From Tissierellia bacterium (GTDB lineage: Bacteria; Bacillota; Clostridia; Tissierellales; Sedimentibacteraceae): DNA of 37,922 nucleotides. The notes beneath the pieces are model-generated. The model was given only the letters and a program-made list of their open reading frames with translations, was not told the origin of the DNA and did not search any database. Each line of letters begins with the position of its first letter. Positions within the stretch are counted from its first letter, which is position 1. The stretch is from assembly GCA_012843025.1 (NCBI GenBank), contig DURT01000053.1, forward strand, positions 1 through 37,922, read 5' to 3'. Below, piece by piece: positions 26,701-34,295 of this stretch. The translations under genes and the position numbers were made by a program.

Positions 26701-27039
26701 ATGTTGTGGAATCTTATTGAGAGGAACAATTTCCCTGTTTTCATTAGGGTCGTGAATCTGCTCAATTATATTTCCATTTTCATCAACAATAACCGAACTT
26801 TCCGTCAGAGTATGATGCATACCAGTGGGATCAATTTCAGGAGCAGATTTGATTATTCCTAATACCATACCAAAAATAGCTCCACCAACGATAATCATTG
26901 CTACAAAAATTATCAGCAGAGTTACACGTATAATGACTTTTCTTTTCTGCTTTGCTTTTTTCTTTTTTCTATCTTCTCTTTTCTTTGTATCTAAGTCGTT
27001 ACTTTCAACTATCTCTATATTTTTATTCTTTTTTGGCAT
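23725..27039 (-). CDS. Class A penicillin-binding protein (PBP1A-type)
   Basis: Bifunctional cell wall synthase: glycosyltransferase plus DD-transpeptidase. The 1104 residues comprise a very basic cytosolic start (1-36), TM at about 37-63, and a GT51 domain (about 78-250) with catalytic Glu122 in IEDHRF, QGASTITQQL and RKIKEIYIALQVE. A linker and inserted region follow (about 385-555). The transpeptidase has GSTIK (Ser595, Lys598), SIN (655-657) and KTGTT (801-805). The C-terminal extension has paired Cys and ends in a Gly/Asn tract (1040-1070) and an acidic helix. At 1104 residues it is longer than the roughly 700-900 of most PBP1A proteins. GGAGG lies six bases before ATG 27039. It is monocistronic; a weak promoter (TTGACT, 19-base spacer, TATACT) may lie at 27093-27063 on the minus strand. 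Confidence 0.95.
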   Translation of the reverse strand: MPKKNKNIEIVESNDLDTKKREDRKKKKAKQKRKVIIRVTLLIIFVAMIIVGGAIFGMVLGIIKSAPEIDPTGMHHTLTESSVIVDENGNIIEQIHDPNENREIVPLNKIPQHLRDAFIAIEDHRFEKHFGIDIKRIGGSLLHNVKVGDPTAQGASTITQQLVKNVYLTNEKSWERKIKEIYIALQVERKLSKEQILENYLNTIPLGQSAYGVQAAAHAYFSKDVSELTLAESALLAGAARSTLHYAPFNRYNLEDINDIPEEDIVGYVYIGSVQYACVFNQSAVDRQRVILRRMLELEFISQEEYDQAIAEDMRAALNPGQTKIEGISSTPMDYVKEKVVEDLMVTQNMTYQEAENYLYKGGLTITSTIDVEMQKSLEESFKNFSVLYLGTEPAGDKPIAQDWRYFRWSGGEGSGMLDSALNILNENGQLIFYAKENILDEENNIYLNPDEFSYDDSGDLIINSKKFDIYSSTIDIVDAYTIDDKMNFVSHNIGALNVGNNYEILEKKGTKGSFKIPKSYLDKNPGMFVLGSDGLLKIPEGYFYYQEKGIVQPQAAMVILDYRTGKIKAIIGGRQIEGSRTFNRATDAARQPGSTIKPLSVYLPALDLGYSAAYPIDDLPKYNEKGDRWPKNWYEHRAVKYWGITTLRKSVEQSINTNAVTMLETIGLDAAISSLTKLGLINPDNPENDTFVSPEENPVYNDVNLASLALGGLTKGFSPLGMTAAYGAIANDGVYIEPIVYTKVVNSKGETIMEKIPETRVVVSPEVASLMVDILRTTVNPGLSYRAKLPAELGIDVAGKTGTTQANGDFWFVGFTPYYVGGIWVGNDNVQMKLSGDSGNNARLWSGIMTPIHQGLPPATFTRNPNLIPVSVCSQSGKLPGDLCAHDQRGSQIITEYFVPGTQPTSTCDIHVKVEVCSSSNMLKSPYCPGNLIEERVFITRDPLYDPEEKTPNFEAKKLYQQVLEDRIIFTLEEIKQIYAGQVTFNENNEITHVLGVEVESLGFSGLLTEDYQYQVPTKMCTYHTKWHYDQWLNEESRGNDGNGNSNNNGNNGNGNGNGNNGNGNNGRNRDILDDIINDLIDQFEGSEEDPLPIDGILESIEN
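23830..23922 (-). repeat. Gly/Asn codon repeat inside the PBP gene
   Basis: About 31 codons of almost only Gly and Asn (residues 1040-1070). Codons are mixed GGT/GGC/GGA and AAT/AAC, giving an imperfect 6-base repeat. It encodes a flexible, probably wall-spanning linker and is a likely site of length variation between strains. Confidence 0.85.
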
Positions 27040-27230
27040 ATTAAACCTCCAGGGTATACATTAGTATATCATAAACAATACCAATATAGTCAATTTTTTT
27101 AAATCTAAAATATTATATAATAGTCAGTTAGTGAAATCAATAGCATAAGAAGCCCTATAATAGAAATTATAAAAATCTTAATAATTAGTATCCTTACTTC
27201 TACAAACTTATACAAGTCAGTGCAAAATAA

Positions 27231-27259
27231 TTGCAAAAAACCGCTATTGATGTTATATT
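27231..27259 (+). promoter_or_regulatory. Promoter of hflX
   Basis: TTGCAA (27231-27236), 17-base spacer, TATATT (27254-27259), 33 bases before ATG 27293. Confidence 0.6.
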
Positions 27260-27292
27260 GTATATAAATTAGCTTAAGAATTCGGAGGATAA

Positions 27293-28567
27293 ATGGAAAA
27301 GGAAAGATGCTTGCTTATAGCCGTTCAACTATCTGGTGATGAAAATTCCAATGACATTGAAGAATTGGGACAATTGGTGGAAGCAGCCGGAGGGGAAGTA
27401 GTTTCCAGCATTGTTCAGAACAGACAAAGTATTGATAACAGATTCTATGTAGGTCAGGGAAAAGTTGAGGAAATAGCAAATTATGTAAAAGAATTGGAAA
27501 TAGATACAGTAGTATTTAATGATGAATTAAGTGGATCTCAAATCAGGAATTTAGAGGAAGTCTTAGATGCAAAGGTAGTAGACAGGACTACTCTTATACT
27601 TGATATATTTGCCCGGAGAGCTTTTACCAAAGAAGGACAGCTTCAGGTGGAATTAGCTCAGTTAAAATACACTTTACCCAGGCTTATAGGAGTAAATAAG
27701 AATCTTTCAAGATTAGGTGGAGGAATTGGAACAAGAGGTCCTGGAGAGCAAAAGTTAGAAATTGATAGAAGAAGAATAAAGGAAAAAATATCAGATATTC
27801 AAAAACAGTTGGAAGAATTGGGTAAGGTAAGGGAAACTAAAAGAAAGAAAAGGATGAAGGAACAGATACCCATTGTATCCATAGTAGGTTATACTAATGC
27901 AGGTAAGTCCACATTGTTAAATGCTTTGTTGGAAAGTGAGTACAGCGATGAAGAAGCAGAAGGCAAAAAAGTTTTCGCTCATGACATGCTTTTTGCAACA
28001 TTGGATACAGAATTAAGAAGGGTAAAACTTCCTGGAGGAAGAAAGGCCATTTTTTCCGATACGGTTGGCTTTATCAAAAAACTTCCTACACAAATAGTGG
28101 AAGCATTTAAGGGAACATTGGAAGAATTGAAATATGCGGACTTAATAATTCATCTCATAGATATAAATGATGAAAATCTTTCGGTTCATAAAGAAACAAC
28201 AACTGAACTTATAGAAAAAATTACAGATAAGGATATACCCATCATTACGGTTTACAACAAGGTGGATAAAATCTTGAATGAGAAAATAACTACTGCTTCA
28301 ACTAATAACATAGTATATATATCTGCTAAACACAAGTACAATATTGATGTGCTGTTAGAAGCTGTGGATACTCAAATTAACGGAATGAAAAGTTTTTATG
28401 AACTAAAAATTCCTAATGACCAGCTTAAAGTTTATTATTGGCTTTATGAAAATAGGGTAATTGAATATGAAGAATTTGATGGAGAAGGAGTTTCTTTAAG
28501 AGTTTTATTGTATGAAGATGAAATGAAAGAGTTTGAGAAATATATAATAGGTGAAAAGTATGAATAA
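27293..28567 (+). CDS. hflX: GTPase HflX
   Basis: Ribosome-associated GTPase that splits or rescues stalled 70S ribosomes, often under heat or antibiotic stress. The 424 residues comprise the N-terminal HflX domain (about 1-180) with YVGQGKVEEI and the Gly-rich GGGIGTRGPGE linker, then a GTPase domain with GYTNAGKST (199-207), DTVGF and NKVD. GGAGG lies before the start. Its last codons overlap the start of yigZ by eight bases, so the two are coupled. Confidence 0.95.
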   Translation: MEKERCLLIAVQLSGDENSNDIEELGQLVEAAGGEVVSSIVQNRQSIDNRFYVGQGKVEEIANYVKELEIDTVVFNDELSGSQIRNLEEVLDAKVVDRTTLILDIFARRAFTKEGQLQVELAQLKYTLPRLIGVNKNLSRLGGGIGTRGPGEQKLEIDRRRIKEKISDIQKQLEELGKVRETKRKKRMKEQIPIVSIVGYTNAGKSTLLNALLESEYSDEEAEGKKVFAHDMLFATLDTELRRVKLPGGRKAIFSDTVGFIKKLPTQIVEAFKGTLEELKYADLIIHLIDINDENLSVHKETTTELIEKITDKDIPIITVYNKVDKILNEKITTASTNNIVYISAKHKYNIDVLLEAVDTQINGMKSFYELKIPNDQLKVYYWLYENRVIEYEEFDGEGVSLRVLLYEDEMKEFEKYIIGEKYE

Positions 28568-29207
28568 TTACAAATCTGTCCATAAAGAAGGAAGAGATGA
28601 AATAATTATTAATAAGTCAAGATTCATAGGTACAGCCTGTCCTGTTGAAAGTGAAGAAGAAGCTTTGGAATTTATTGACAGAATCAAAAAAGAATTCAAG
28701 GATGCAACTCACAATGTTTATGCCTATGTTATAGGCGAAAACTCGAACATACAAAGATTTTCCGATGACGGAGAGCCTTCAGGGACTGCAGGCATACCTG
28801 TACTGAATGTAATTAAGCAGGAAAATCTAAGAAACGTTGCTGTTGTGGTAACCAGGTATTTTGGTGGAGTGCTCTTAGGTGCTGGAGGGCTGGTAAGGGC
28901 CTATACCAAGGGTGCAAAAATCGCTTTGGATAGTGGAATAATAGTAGACAAAAACCTATTTTATGATGTATCATTTAAAATAGATTACACCCTTTTAGGA
29001 AAAATGGAAAATGAACTTTTAAAAAATAGCTTCACGGTTATTGACAAGTTGTATGAAGAACAAGTAGAATTTAAACTTATTGTTGAAAGTGAAAGAGTTG
29101 AAGAAATAAAGGCGCTGACAGCTGAAATAACTGGCGGAAAAGCTGAAGTGGTCTTAGGTGAGACAAAACATTATTCAGTTAAAGACGGGAAAATAATTTT
29201 CTCATAG
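28560..29207 (+). CDS. yigZ: YigZ/IMPACT family protein
   Basis: Conserved bacterial member of the IMPACT family, 215 residues: the N-terminal UPF0029 domain (RFSDDGEPSGTAG and VVVTRYFGGVLLGAGGLVRAY) plus a C-terminal DUF1949-like ferredoxin-fold domain (about 140-210). The biochemical role is not settled; the eukaryotic relative IMPACT acts on translation control through GCN1. I chose ATG 28560 because AGGTGA lies five to six bases before it; an in-frame GTG at 28551 overlaps that site. It sits in a group of translation-linked genes (hflX, yigZ, yebC). Confidence 0.9.
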   Translation: MNNYKSVHKEGRDEIIINKSRFIGTACPVESEEEALEFIDRIKKEFKDATHNVYAYVIGENSNIQRFSDDGEPSGTAGIPVLNVIKQENLRNVAVVVTRYFGGVLLGAGGLVRAYTKGAKIALDSGIIVDKNLFYDVSFKIDYTLLGKMENELLKNSFTVIDKLYEEQVEFKLIVESERVEEIKALTAEITGGKAEVVLGETKHYSVKDGKIIFS

Positions 29208-29234
29208 AATTACAGGCAATATAAGGAGGTTACT

Positions 29235-29972
29235 ATGGCTGGACATTCAAAGTGGAGCAATATTAAAAATCGTAAAGGTAAACAAGATGCATTAAGAGGA
29301 AAAATATTTACAAAACTTGCCCGTGCAATAACCGTAGCGGTAAGAGAAGGTGGACAGGACCCCGAATATAACTCCTCCTTGGCAACAGCAATAGAAAAAG
29401 CAAAGGCACAAAATATGCCAAAGGACAATATAGAAAGAGCAATAAAGGCAGGCCTTGCAGCAGCATCAGGTGAGAACTTTGAAACTATTACATATGAAGG
29501 ATACGGCCCCAGCGGGACCGCCTTTATGGTTCAATGTTTAACAAATAATAAAAACAGGACTGCTGCCGACATCAGACATTATTTTTCTAAATATAACGGA
29601 AATTTAGGTACTACAGGATGTGTAAGCTATCTCTTTGAGAGAAAAGGAGTTATATCTATTGAAAATAACGGCAATATGGATGAAGAAGAAATAATGATGG
29701 CTGCACTCGAAGCAGGAGCCGAAGATTTTGAAGTTGTAGATGGAGGGTATGAAGTAACGACAGTACCTGAAGATTTCATCCAGGTTCTTAATAATTTAAA
29801 AGAAGCAGGCTATGAAAACATCAAGGGAGATATTATGTATATTCCCCAAACTTATGTAAAAGTAGAAGATGAAGACGCCCTTAAAAATCTTGAAAAACTA
29901 TTGGATGCCTTAGAAGATAACGACGACGTCCAGGACGTTTATCACAACTGGGAAATCCCTAATGAAGAGTAA
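29235..29972 (+). CDS. yebC: YebC/PmpR family protein (TACO1-like)
   Basis: The 245 residues match YebC: MAGHSKWSNIKNRKGKQDALRGKIFTKLAR start, TYEGYGPSGTAFMVQCLTNNKNRT and a C-terminal VPQTYVKVEDEDAL-type end. Long annotated as a transcription regulator; newer work on the family ties it to ribosomal elongation through proline stretches. AGGAGG lies six bases before ATG. It is 27 bases downstream of yigZ and probably in one transcript. Confidence 0.95.
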   Translation: MAGHSKWSNIKNRKGKQDALRGKIFTKLARAITVAVREGGQDPEYNSSLATAIEKAKAQNMPKDNIERAIKAGLAAASGENFETITYEGYGPSGTAFMVQCLTNNKNRTAADIRHYFSKYNGNLGTTGCVSYLFERKGVISIENNGNMDEEEIMMAALEAGAEDFEVVDGGYEVTTVPEDFIQVLNNLKEAGYENIKGDIMYIPQTYVKVEDEDALKNLEKLLDALEDNDDVQDVYHNWEIPNEE

Positions 29973-30053
29973 TTTTAATGGTTATAGAGTTTATCCTTTA
30001 AGTAATGATGTAGGATGAAAGATAACTGAGTTATGTTTTTAACACAACTAATG

Positions 30054-30094
30054 CCCTTTTTATACTCAAGAAAAACGTATAAAAAGGGTTTTTT
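30054..30094 (+). terminator. Terminator after yebC
   Basis: CCCTTTTTATAC (30054-30065) pairs with GTATAAAAAGGG (30077-30088), followed by six T. The gap 29973-30279 otherwise holds only this, the next promoter with its palindrome, and AT-rich sequence in which I see no further feature. Confidence 0.9.
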
Positions 30095-30208
30095 ATTGCG
30101 AAGCTGTTATTGATCCAACCAGTTAAGGTTACTTAGCTCTGATAGGGTATCCTATGAACTTCATTATTATGTAAAAATACAATTAAATAGAATTAGTGCG
30201 TTATATGA

Positions 30209-30236
30209 TTGACATTTATCAAACTTGTGATAAAAT
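30209..30236 (+). promoter_or_regulatory. Promoter with overlapping palindrome, flavoprotein gene
   Basis: TTGACA (30209-30214), 16-base spacer, TAAAAT (30231-30236). A 7-bp inverted repeat, TTTATCA (30215-30221) and TGATAAA (30228-30234), separated by six bases, fills the spacer and enters the -10 box. A repressor dimer bound there would block RNA polymerase (inference). Confidence 0.7.
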
Positions 30237-30279
30237 TACAATTGAGGAAAACATTTGACATTTGAAAGGAGAAGATTAC

Positions 30280-32562
30280 ATGGGTAAAAAAATTACAAGA
30301 AGAAGCTTCATAAAAGGAGCAGCTGCAGGAGCTGTGGGTGTTGCTGCCTTCGGTCTTGCTGGTTGTACGCAACAGACTGTTCAGGCACCAGAACCATCAC
30401 CTAACCCAACACCAGCACCAACACCAACTGACGTTCAAAAGCCTGTACAGAATGATGTTAAGAATTTAATTACTCCACAAACTGCGGGAGCACACCTTAA
30501 CCCCCAGGATTACGATTACAGAAGTAATTCAATTTCTGACTTTTCCAAAACCACTCTATTTTCAGACTGGAAGTTAGGTCCTTTGACTCTAAATCATCGC
30601 ATGGTCAAAGCAGCTGCAGGTTCTGATACCTTTGCAAACGGTCTCACCGAAGAATCAATAGCTTATTACACTAATTTTGCCAAAGGTGGCGTCCAAATGA
30701 TCTGGTGTGAAAACTTCGCTAATATACTCACCAAGTACCCAGTTACAAGGAAAAAAGATTTAATGACTTATCCTGTGCATGAATTAGTTGAAGCAGTTCA
30801 TGCCGAGGGAGCTTACATTGGTTACCAATTTGACTCTATGGGCGCTACTATAGGAAAACAAAATGAAGATGGATCATTCACACAAGCTACTGCAGACGAT
30901 CTAACATTAGAAGATATAGCTTCTTTCCAGGAAGATATTATAAATGCTGCCAAAATACTTCACGATGCAGGTTTTGATGGATTTGAAATAAATGCGGCTG
31001 GCAACAACATTGGACAAGCATTCTTATCCCGAAATCGTAATCACCGTACAGATCATTACGGACCACAGTCATTTGAAAACAGAGCCCGCTTCATTACTGA
31101 AATCATTCAGGGAATCAAAAAAGAATGCGGCAAAGATTTTATTGTTCAAGTACTTATAAATGGTATAGAGGAAAACGATCAAAACTTAGGAGACAATTCC
31201 CGTTTTACTACAGTTGCAGAAAACAGAGAAATTGCAAAACTGTTGGAGGCTGCTGGAGCAGACAGTCTGCATGTAAGATTGGGGCCTGCAGGTATGCATG
31301 TTTGTCAGTTTGCATCAGATCTGTATTTCACAGGATATGGTATCGAAGGAACTACAGGATACGGCACCCAGTTTGATTTCTCACGCCACTGGGAAGGAAA
31401 ACTTATTGCTAACCATTCTGGTTGCGGAATGATGCTTAACGTAGCCCAAGAAATCAAAGAGGCAGTTTCAATCCCTGTAGGAACTGTTACCTATATGGAC
31501 CCAGCCCATGCTCCAGATTTCTTTGAACAAGCACTTAAAGATGGAAAAGTAGATTTTCTAATTATGAACCGTCCATTAATTGTAGATACAGAATATGTAA
31601 ACAAGCTCCGAGAAGGCCGCATTGAAGAAATTGCTCCTTGTACCCGATGCCTGCACTGTCATTTTGACAGAGATGAGGAAGGTAATGTATACGAGCACTG
31701 TCGTGTAAATGCATGTGTTCAAAGGGCTTATCGAGAAAAAATGCCAGAAGGTTATGAACCACTTCCTGCAAATGGTAAAAAGAATGTTATGGTAGTAGGT
31801 GGTGGTCCTGCTGGAATGGAAGCAGCTCGCATTGCAGCACAACGTGGATACAACGTTACTCTTTACGAAAAGAAAGGAATGCTTGGTGGTCTTCTTCCAT
31901 TTGCATCAGCCGTCAAAGGTCCTCACGAAAATCTAAACGACCTTCGTGATTATTTAGAACATCAATTAGAGCTTAAAGGTGTAAATGTGGTTACAGGCCA
32001 GGAAGTAACGGCTGATTTTATCAAAGAAAAAGCACCTGACGTTGTAATTCTTGCTGTAGGTGGAAAACGTGACACTTTAGGTTTAACCGGAACTGCTGGT
32101 ACTAATATCATTTCCATCGATGACATTGCCTCTGCTGATATCGGAGAAAAAGTAACCATAGTAGGTGGCAATGCACAGGCAGTGGATATTGCTCTTTATC
32201 TAATAGCCCAAGGTAAGCATGTTACCATTGTTTCTCCAGATCCAATTGAAAAACTTGCTAAAGGTCAGTCTGAATGGGTTAAAACTTTTACACTTCCAAT
32301 GCTTTATGCTCGTGGTACTCGCGTATGGCCTAACGCCAAGATTACTTCTGTGAAAAACAAGGAGATTACAATTCTCGGTGAGACCGGAGTTGAGGTGACT
32401 GTTCCGTGCGATACAGTTATCGAAGCAATGGATATGCTACCCAATACGGAAATAATCGAAAGCCTTACTGGTATAGAGACTTATGCAGTGGGTGATTGCC
32501 AAAAACCTTGGAATTTTGCAGAAGCTATTGCATCTGGTAATCTAACTGCCCGCAAAATTTAA
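30280..32562 (+). CDS. Tat-exported lipoprotein, old yellow enzyme / 2-enoate reductase-like
   Basis: Predicted extracytoplasmic flavin oxidoreductase of 760 residues. The start is ATG 30280 (GGAG ten bases upstream). The Tat motif is RRSFIKG (7-13), the lipobox LAGC with Cys29, then a Pro-rich linker (35-60). A TIM-barrel FMN domain like NADH:flavin oxidoreductase (about 92-450) holds SRNRNHRTDHYG. A 4Fe-4S cluster is indicated by Cys454, 457, 460 and 474. An FAD/NAD(P)-binding part (about 500-760) has GGGPAG (507-512) and a second GGNAQAVD motif. The domain order is that of 2-enoate reductase and 2,4-dienoyl-CoA reductase, which reduce alpha,beta-unsaturated carbonyls and are usually cytosolic. 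The substrate is unknown. A folded export route fits cofactor loading before secretion. Arg codons are often CGT/CGC/CGA, unlike neighbours. Confidence 0.88.
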   Translation: MGKKITRRSFIKGAAAGAVGVAAFGLAGCTQQTVQAPEPSPNPTPAPTPTDVQKPVQNDVKNLITPQTAGAHLNPQDYDYRSNSISDFSKTTLFSDWKLGPLTLNHRMVKAAAGSDTFANGLTEESIAYYTNFAKGGVQMIWCENFANILTKYPVTRKKDLMTYPVHELVEAVHAEGAYIGYQFDSMGATIGKQNEDGSFTQATADDLTLEDIASFQEDIINAAKILHDAGFDGFEINAAGNNIGQAFLSRNRNHRTDHYGPQSFENRARFITEIIQGIKKECGKDFIVQVLINGIEENDQNLGDNSRFTTVAENREIAKLLEAAGADSLHVRLGPAGMHVCQFASDLYFTGYGIEGTTGYGTQFDFSRHWEGKLIANHSGCGMMLNVAQEIKEAVSIPVGTVTYMDPAHAPDFFEQALKDGKVDFLIMNRPLIVDTEYVNKLREGRIEEIAPCTRCLHCHFDRDEEGNVYEHCRVNACVQRAYREKMPEGYEPLPANGKKNVMVVGGGPAGMEAARIAAQRGYNVTLYEKKGMLGGLLPFASAVKGPHENLNDLRDYLEHQLELKGVNVVTGQEVTADFIKEKAPDVVILAVGGKRDTLGLTGTAGTNIISIDDIASADIGEKVTIVGGNAQAVDIALYLIAQGKHVTIVSPDPIEKLAKGQSEWVKTFTLPMLYARGTRVWPNAKITSVKNKEITILGETGVEVTVPCDTVIEAMDMLPNTEIIESLTGIETYAVGDCQKPWNFAEAIASGNLTARKI

Positions 32563-32677
32563 CAAATAGTCTTATGTAATTAATAAAAAGAACTGTCTTA
32601 AAATAGGTAACTAAGAATTCTAATTATTGTCAATTATAGTTAGAAAAATGAAATATTAACAAATGTAAAATAATAAA

Positions 32678-32720
32678 CAATATGGGCGTTTAAGCATAAT
32701 AGCTTTAAACGCCCATATTG
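32678..32720. terminator. Bidirectional terminator, flavoprotein gene and crotonase gene
   Basis: A stem of about 18 bp (32678-32695 with 32702-32720, one bulged T; core ATATGGGCG/CGCCCATAT) is followed by GAGTTTTATTT. It lies between convergent genes. Confidence 0.85.
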
Positions 32721-32724
32721 AGTT

Positions 32725-33510
32725 TTATTTCCCCTTAAATATAGGTTTTCTTTTTTCTAGGAATGCGTTGACAGCTTCCTTGTGGTCTTCAGTAAGTGAA
32801 CTTTGAGCCATGTATTCCGCTTCTTTTTTGTTAAATTCACTTAGGTTTTTATAAAAAAATTCATTTATTAATTTCTTTTGCAAAGATATTGCCTTAGTAG
32901 GTTTAGCTGCCAGCATATTTGCTAATTTTAATGTTTCTTCTTTAAGAGTTTCTTCTGTTGTAAGTATATTACAAAGACCTAATTCGTAAGCTTCTGTTCC
33001 TGATAATGGTTTTGAAGTCATTAGAAGTTCTGTAGTTTTTGCTAATCCAATGTATGATTTCATAAAGTAAATAAGTCCCGAATCCCCTGGAAAACCAAGA
33101 TCAATAAATGCAGTGATGAATTTACTTTTATCAGTGGCCACTCTGAAATCACATGCCAATGCAAAAGAAAGACCTGCCCCTGCAGCAGCTCCGTTAATCA
33201 TAGCTACAACAGGCTTTTGACATTCACGTACTGCTTTTGTCATATTTCCCGCCATTACTATTAGATCTTCAGGCAATGGAACATTATTGTCTATGTAGTC
33301 TTTAAAATCTAATATATTTCCACCGGCTGAAAAATTTTTTCCTTTCCCTGTAACCACAACAGCTCTTACAGAATTATTTTCACTGCAATTTTTTAAAGCA
33401 TCGATTATTTCACCATAAGAAGCTTCAGCAAAAGCATTGCCATACTTTGGTCTATTGAATGTAATAAAGCCAATATTGTTTTCAATAGTAAAAATAATTT
33501 CCTTATACAT
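32725..33510 (-). CDS. Enoyl-CoA hydratase/isomerase (crotonase) family, PaaG-like
   Basis: Acyl-CoA enzyme of 261 residues with the crotonase oxyanion-hole motifs FSAGGN (60-65) and NGAAAGAGLSFALACD (106-121). The two Glu of classical hydratase are not present: by eye, Ser115 and Phe135 stand at those positions. FPGDSGL (140-146) aligns instead with the Asp-containing PDSG motif of PaaG-type isomerases (Asp143), so a double-bond or ring isomerase is more likely than hydration (inference). AAGGAGG lies before ATG. It is 26 bases downstream of mntP on the same strand and probably co-transcribed. No other beta-oxidation gene is near. Confidence 0.85.
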   Translation of the reverse strand: MYKEIIFTIENNIGFITFNRPKYGNAFAEASYGEIIDALKNCSENNSVRAVVVTGKGKNFSAGGNILDFKDYIDNNVPLPEDLIVMAGNMTKAVRECQKPVVAMINGAAAGAGLSFALACDFRVATDKSKFITAFIDLGFPGDSGLIYFMKSYIGLAKTTELLMTSKPLSGTEAYELGLCNILTTEETLKEETLKLANMLAAKPTKAISLQKKLINEFFYKNLSEFNKKEAEYMAQSSLTEDHKEAVNAFLEKRKPIFKGK

Positions 33511-33536
33511 ACATCCTCCTTGGAACCGTAGCTCTA

Positions 33537-34109
33537 TTATAAAATAGTATGTTCGATAAAAATTTTAACTCCTATTGAAACTAATATTATTCCACCTAAA
33601 ATTTCAGCTCTTTGTTTAAATAGTTGTCCGAATTTTTTTCCTAAGTGACAACCAAGTAAGGAATTAAAAAATGTAATTATGCCTATAGACAGGGCAGCAG
33701 CTATAATATTTACCTTCATTACTGCAAACCCAACACCAACTGCTAAGGCATCTATACTAGTTGCAATTGCCTGTAACAGCAAGGTCTTTGGAGTTAGATC
33801 TCTATTGTCGGTCAAGCAAACTTCAGGATTTTTAAGTTCTCTTAGAGCATCTACTATCATTTTCGAACCTATGTACCCTAGAAGAATTAATGCAATCCAA
33901 TGGTCCAAACTTGCTATTGTATCACTGAAGGTAGAACCAATAAAGAAACCTAGGACAGGCATGAATGCCTGGAAGAATCCGAAGGCAGCAGCTGTTGATA
34001 TAATTTGTTTTTTATTAAAATTATCGTAACACATACCGTTTGAAATTGAAACGGCACATGCATCCATAGATAAACCTAATGATGTAAATAATATCGTAAT
34101 AGAACCCAT
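33537..34109 (-). CDS. mntP: Manganese efflux pump MntP
   Basis: Exports Mn2+ to protect against manganese overload. The start is ATG 34109 with TGAGGTG four bases upstream, giving 190 residues, the usual length; the longer frame from 34157 lacks a ribosome site. It has six hydrophobic helices in two repeats, each with the signature acidic residue: SLGLSMDACAVSIS (repeat 1) and ATSIDALAVGVGFA (repeat 2). In other bacteria mntP is often controlled by the yybP-ykoY Mn riboswitch or MntR; I did not recognise that riboswitch here, though a hairpin leader is present. Confidence 0.93.
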   Translation of the reverse strand: MGSITILFTSLGLSMDACAVSISNGMCYDNFNKKQIISTAAAFGFFQAFMPVLGFFIGSTFSDTIASLDHWIALILLGYIGSKMIVDALRELKNPEVCLTDNRDLTPKTLLLQAIATSIDALAVGVGFAVMKVNIIAAALSIGIITFFNSLLGCHLGKKFGQLFKQRAEILGGIILVSIGVKIFIEHTIL

Positions 34110-34237
34110 GTAACACCTCACTATATAAAGCAGCTTACCAGATAACCTTGTACACAAAAAAATTATCGTAAGCCTTCCTGTCTTTAATGTAACATGTTAG
34201 TTATTATACCACATATAACGAGAAATATGGTAAATAG

Positions 34238-34265
34238 TTGACTTATTTTTTTAAATAGATAAAAT
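34238..34265 (+). promoter_or_regulatory. Candidate promoter of the DUF134 gene
   Basis: TTGACT (34238-34243), 16-base spacer, TAAAAT (34260-34265), 31 bases before ATG 34296. It faces the mntP promoter region on the other strand. Confidence 0.55.
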
Positions 34266-34295
34266 ATAAATCATAAGAATGAAATGAGGTGTGTT

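Noticed and set aside
31125..32171. Extra ORFs on both strands within the flavoenzyme gene
   Set aside because: Out-of-frame shadows without ribosome sites or recognisable domains.
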